Shown here one piece after another: positions 12,845-12,864 of a stretch of 12,864 bases of DNA (position 1 is its first letter; each line of letters starts with the position of its first letter). The stretch lies in NCBI GenBank assembly GCA_016840125.1, contig JAEOSY010000506.1:1-12864 (forward strand), written 5' to 3'. The stretch comes from Candidatus Helarchaeota archaeon (GTDB lineage: Archaea; Asgardarchaeota; Lokiarchaeia; Helarchaeales; HEL-GB-A). The notes under the pieces were generated by a model. It was not told the DNA's origin. It made no database searches and saw only the letters and a program-made list of their open reading frames with translations. A program made the position numbers and the translations under genes.

Positions 12845-12864
12845 TTAGAAGCGATTAATGAAAA

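Overview
The window is archaeal. The tRNA at the left edge has the archaeal tRNA-Glu layout with an encoded CCA. Promoters look like TATA boxes about 25 bases upstream of starts, several genes begin with GTG or TTG and look leaderless, and the integrase is of the SSV type known from archaea. The lineage cannot be read off safely. Beta-propeller and Ig-like membrane proteins with a zinc ribbon, and secreted hydrolases with a C-terminal anchor, would suit Asgard archaea (for example Thorarchaeota) or Bathyarchaeota, but this is only an impression.

Almost all of the window is one integrated element bounded by a perfect 47-bp direct repeat (81-127 and 12738-12784). The repeat is the 3' part of the intact tRNA-Glu(CUC) gene at 49-126, and the core-to-core unit is 12,657 bp. 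The integrase gene is split by integration. Its N-terminal piece, with a ribbon-helix-helix-like domain, lies inside the left boundary (319 leftwards). Its C-terminal catalytic piece lies inside the right boundary (12784 to 11918). Both read through the core in the same frame, so a circle would restore one gene of about 352 codons, apart from one in-frame TAG at 12248-12250.

Left module (about 130-7930, AT-rich): int(N) with a perfect 18-bp palindrome at its promoter; a winged-helix-like regulator (453-1010) divergent from a 521-aa P-loop replication ATPase (1079-2644), with another perfect 18-bp palindrome between them; a cluster of AAATGTCC repeats (2653-2832) directly after the ATPase, a candidate replication origin; an unknown 123-aa protein; a basic helix-turn-helix protein; a large beta-propeller/Ig/zinc-ribbon membrane protein whose signal peptide is separated from it by a one-base frameshift; a divergent, very AT-rich four-TM protein; an eroded second integrase C-terminus (7577-7727); and an overlooked 53-aa two-TM protein (7760-7921).

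Right module (about 7990-11710, clearly richer in GC): a tight minus-strand operon encoding a secreted, membrane-anchored alpha/beta hydrolase, an ABC ATPase and a 12-TM ABC-2 type permease. It looks like chromosomal-type cargo. The int(C) part and attR follow.

Beyond attR the sequence again resembles the stretch of int(N) next to the core, though diverged. With the eroded integrase tail at 7.6 kb, this suggests that several related elements have integrated at this tRNA-Glu gene and that the present unit is a composite. Main points for follow-up: the split integrase with a DNA-binding N-terminus encoded partly by the tRNA sequence, the in-frame amber codon, the candidate iteron origin, the palindromic operators and the traces of tandem elements.
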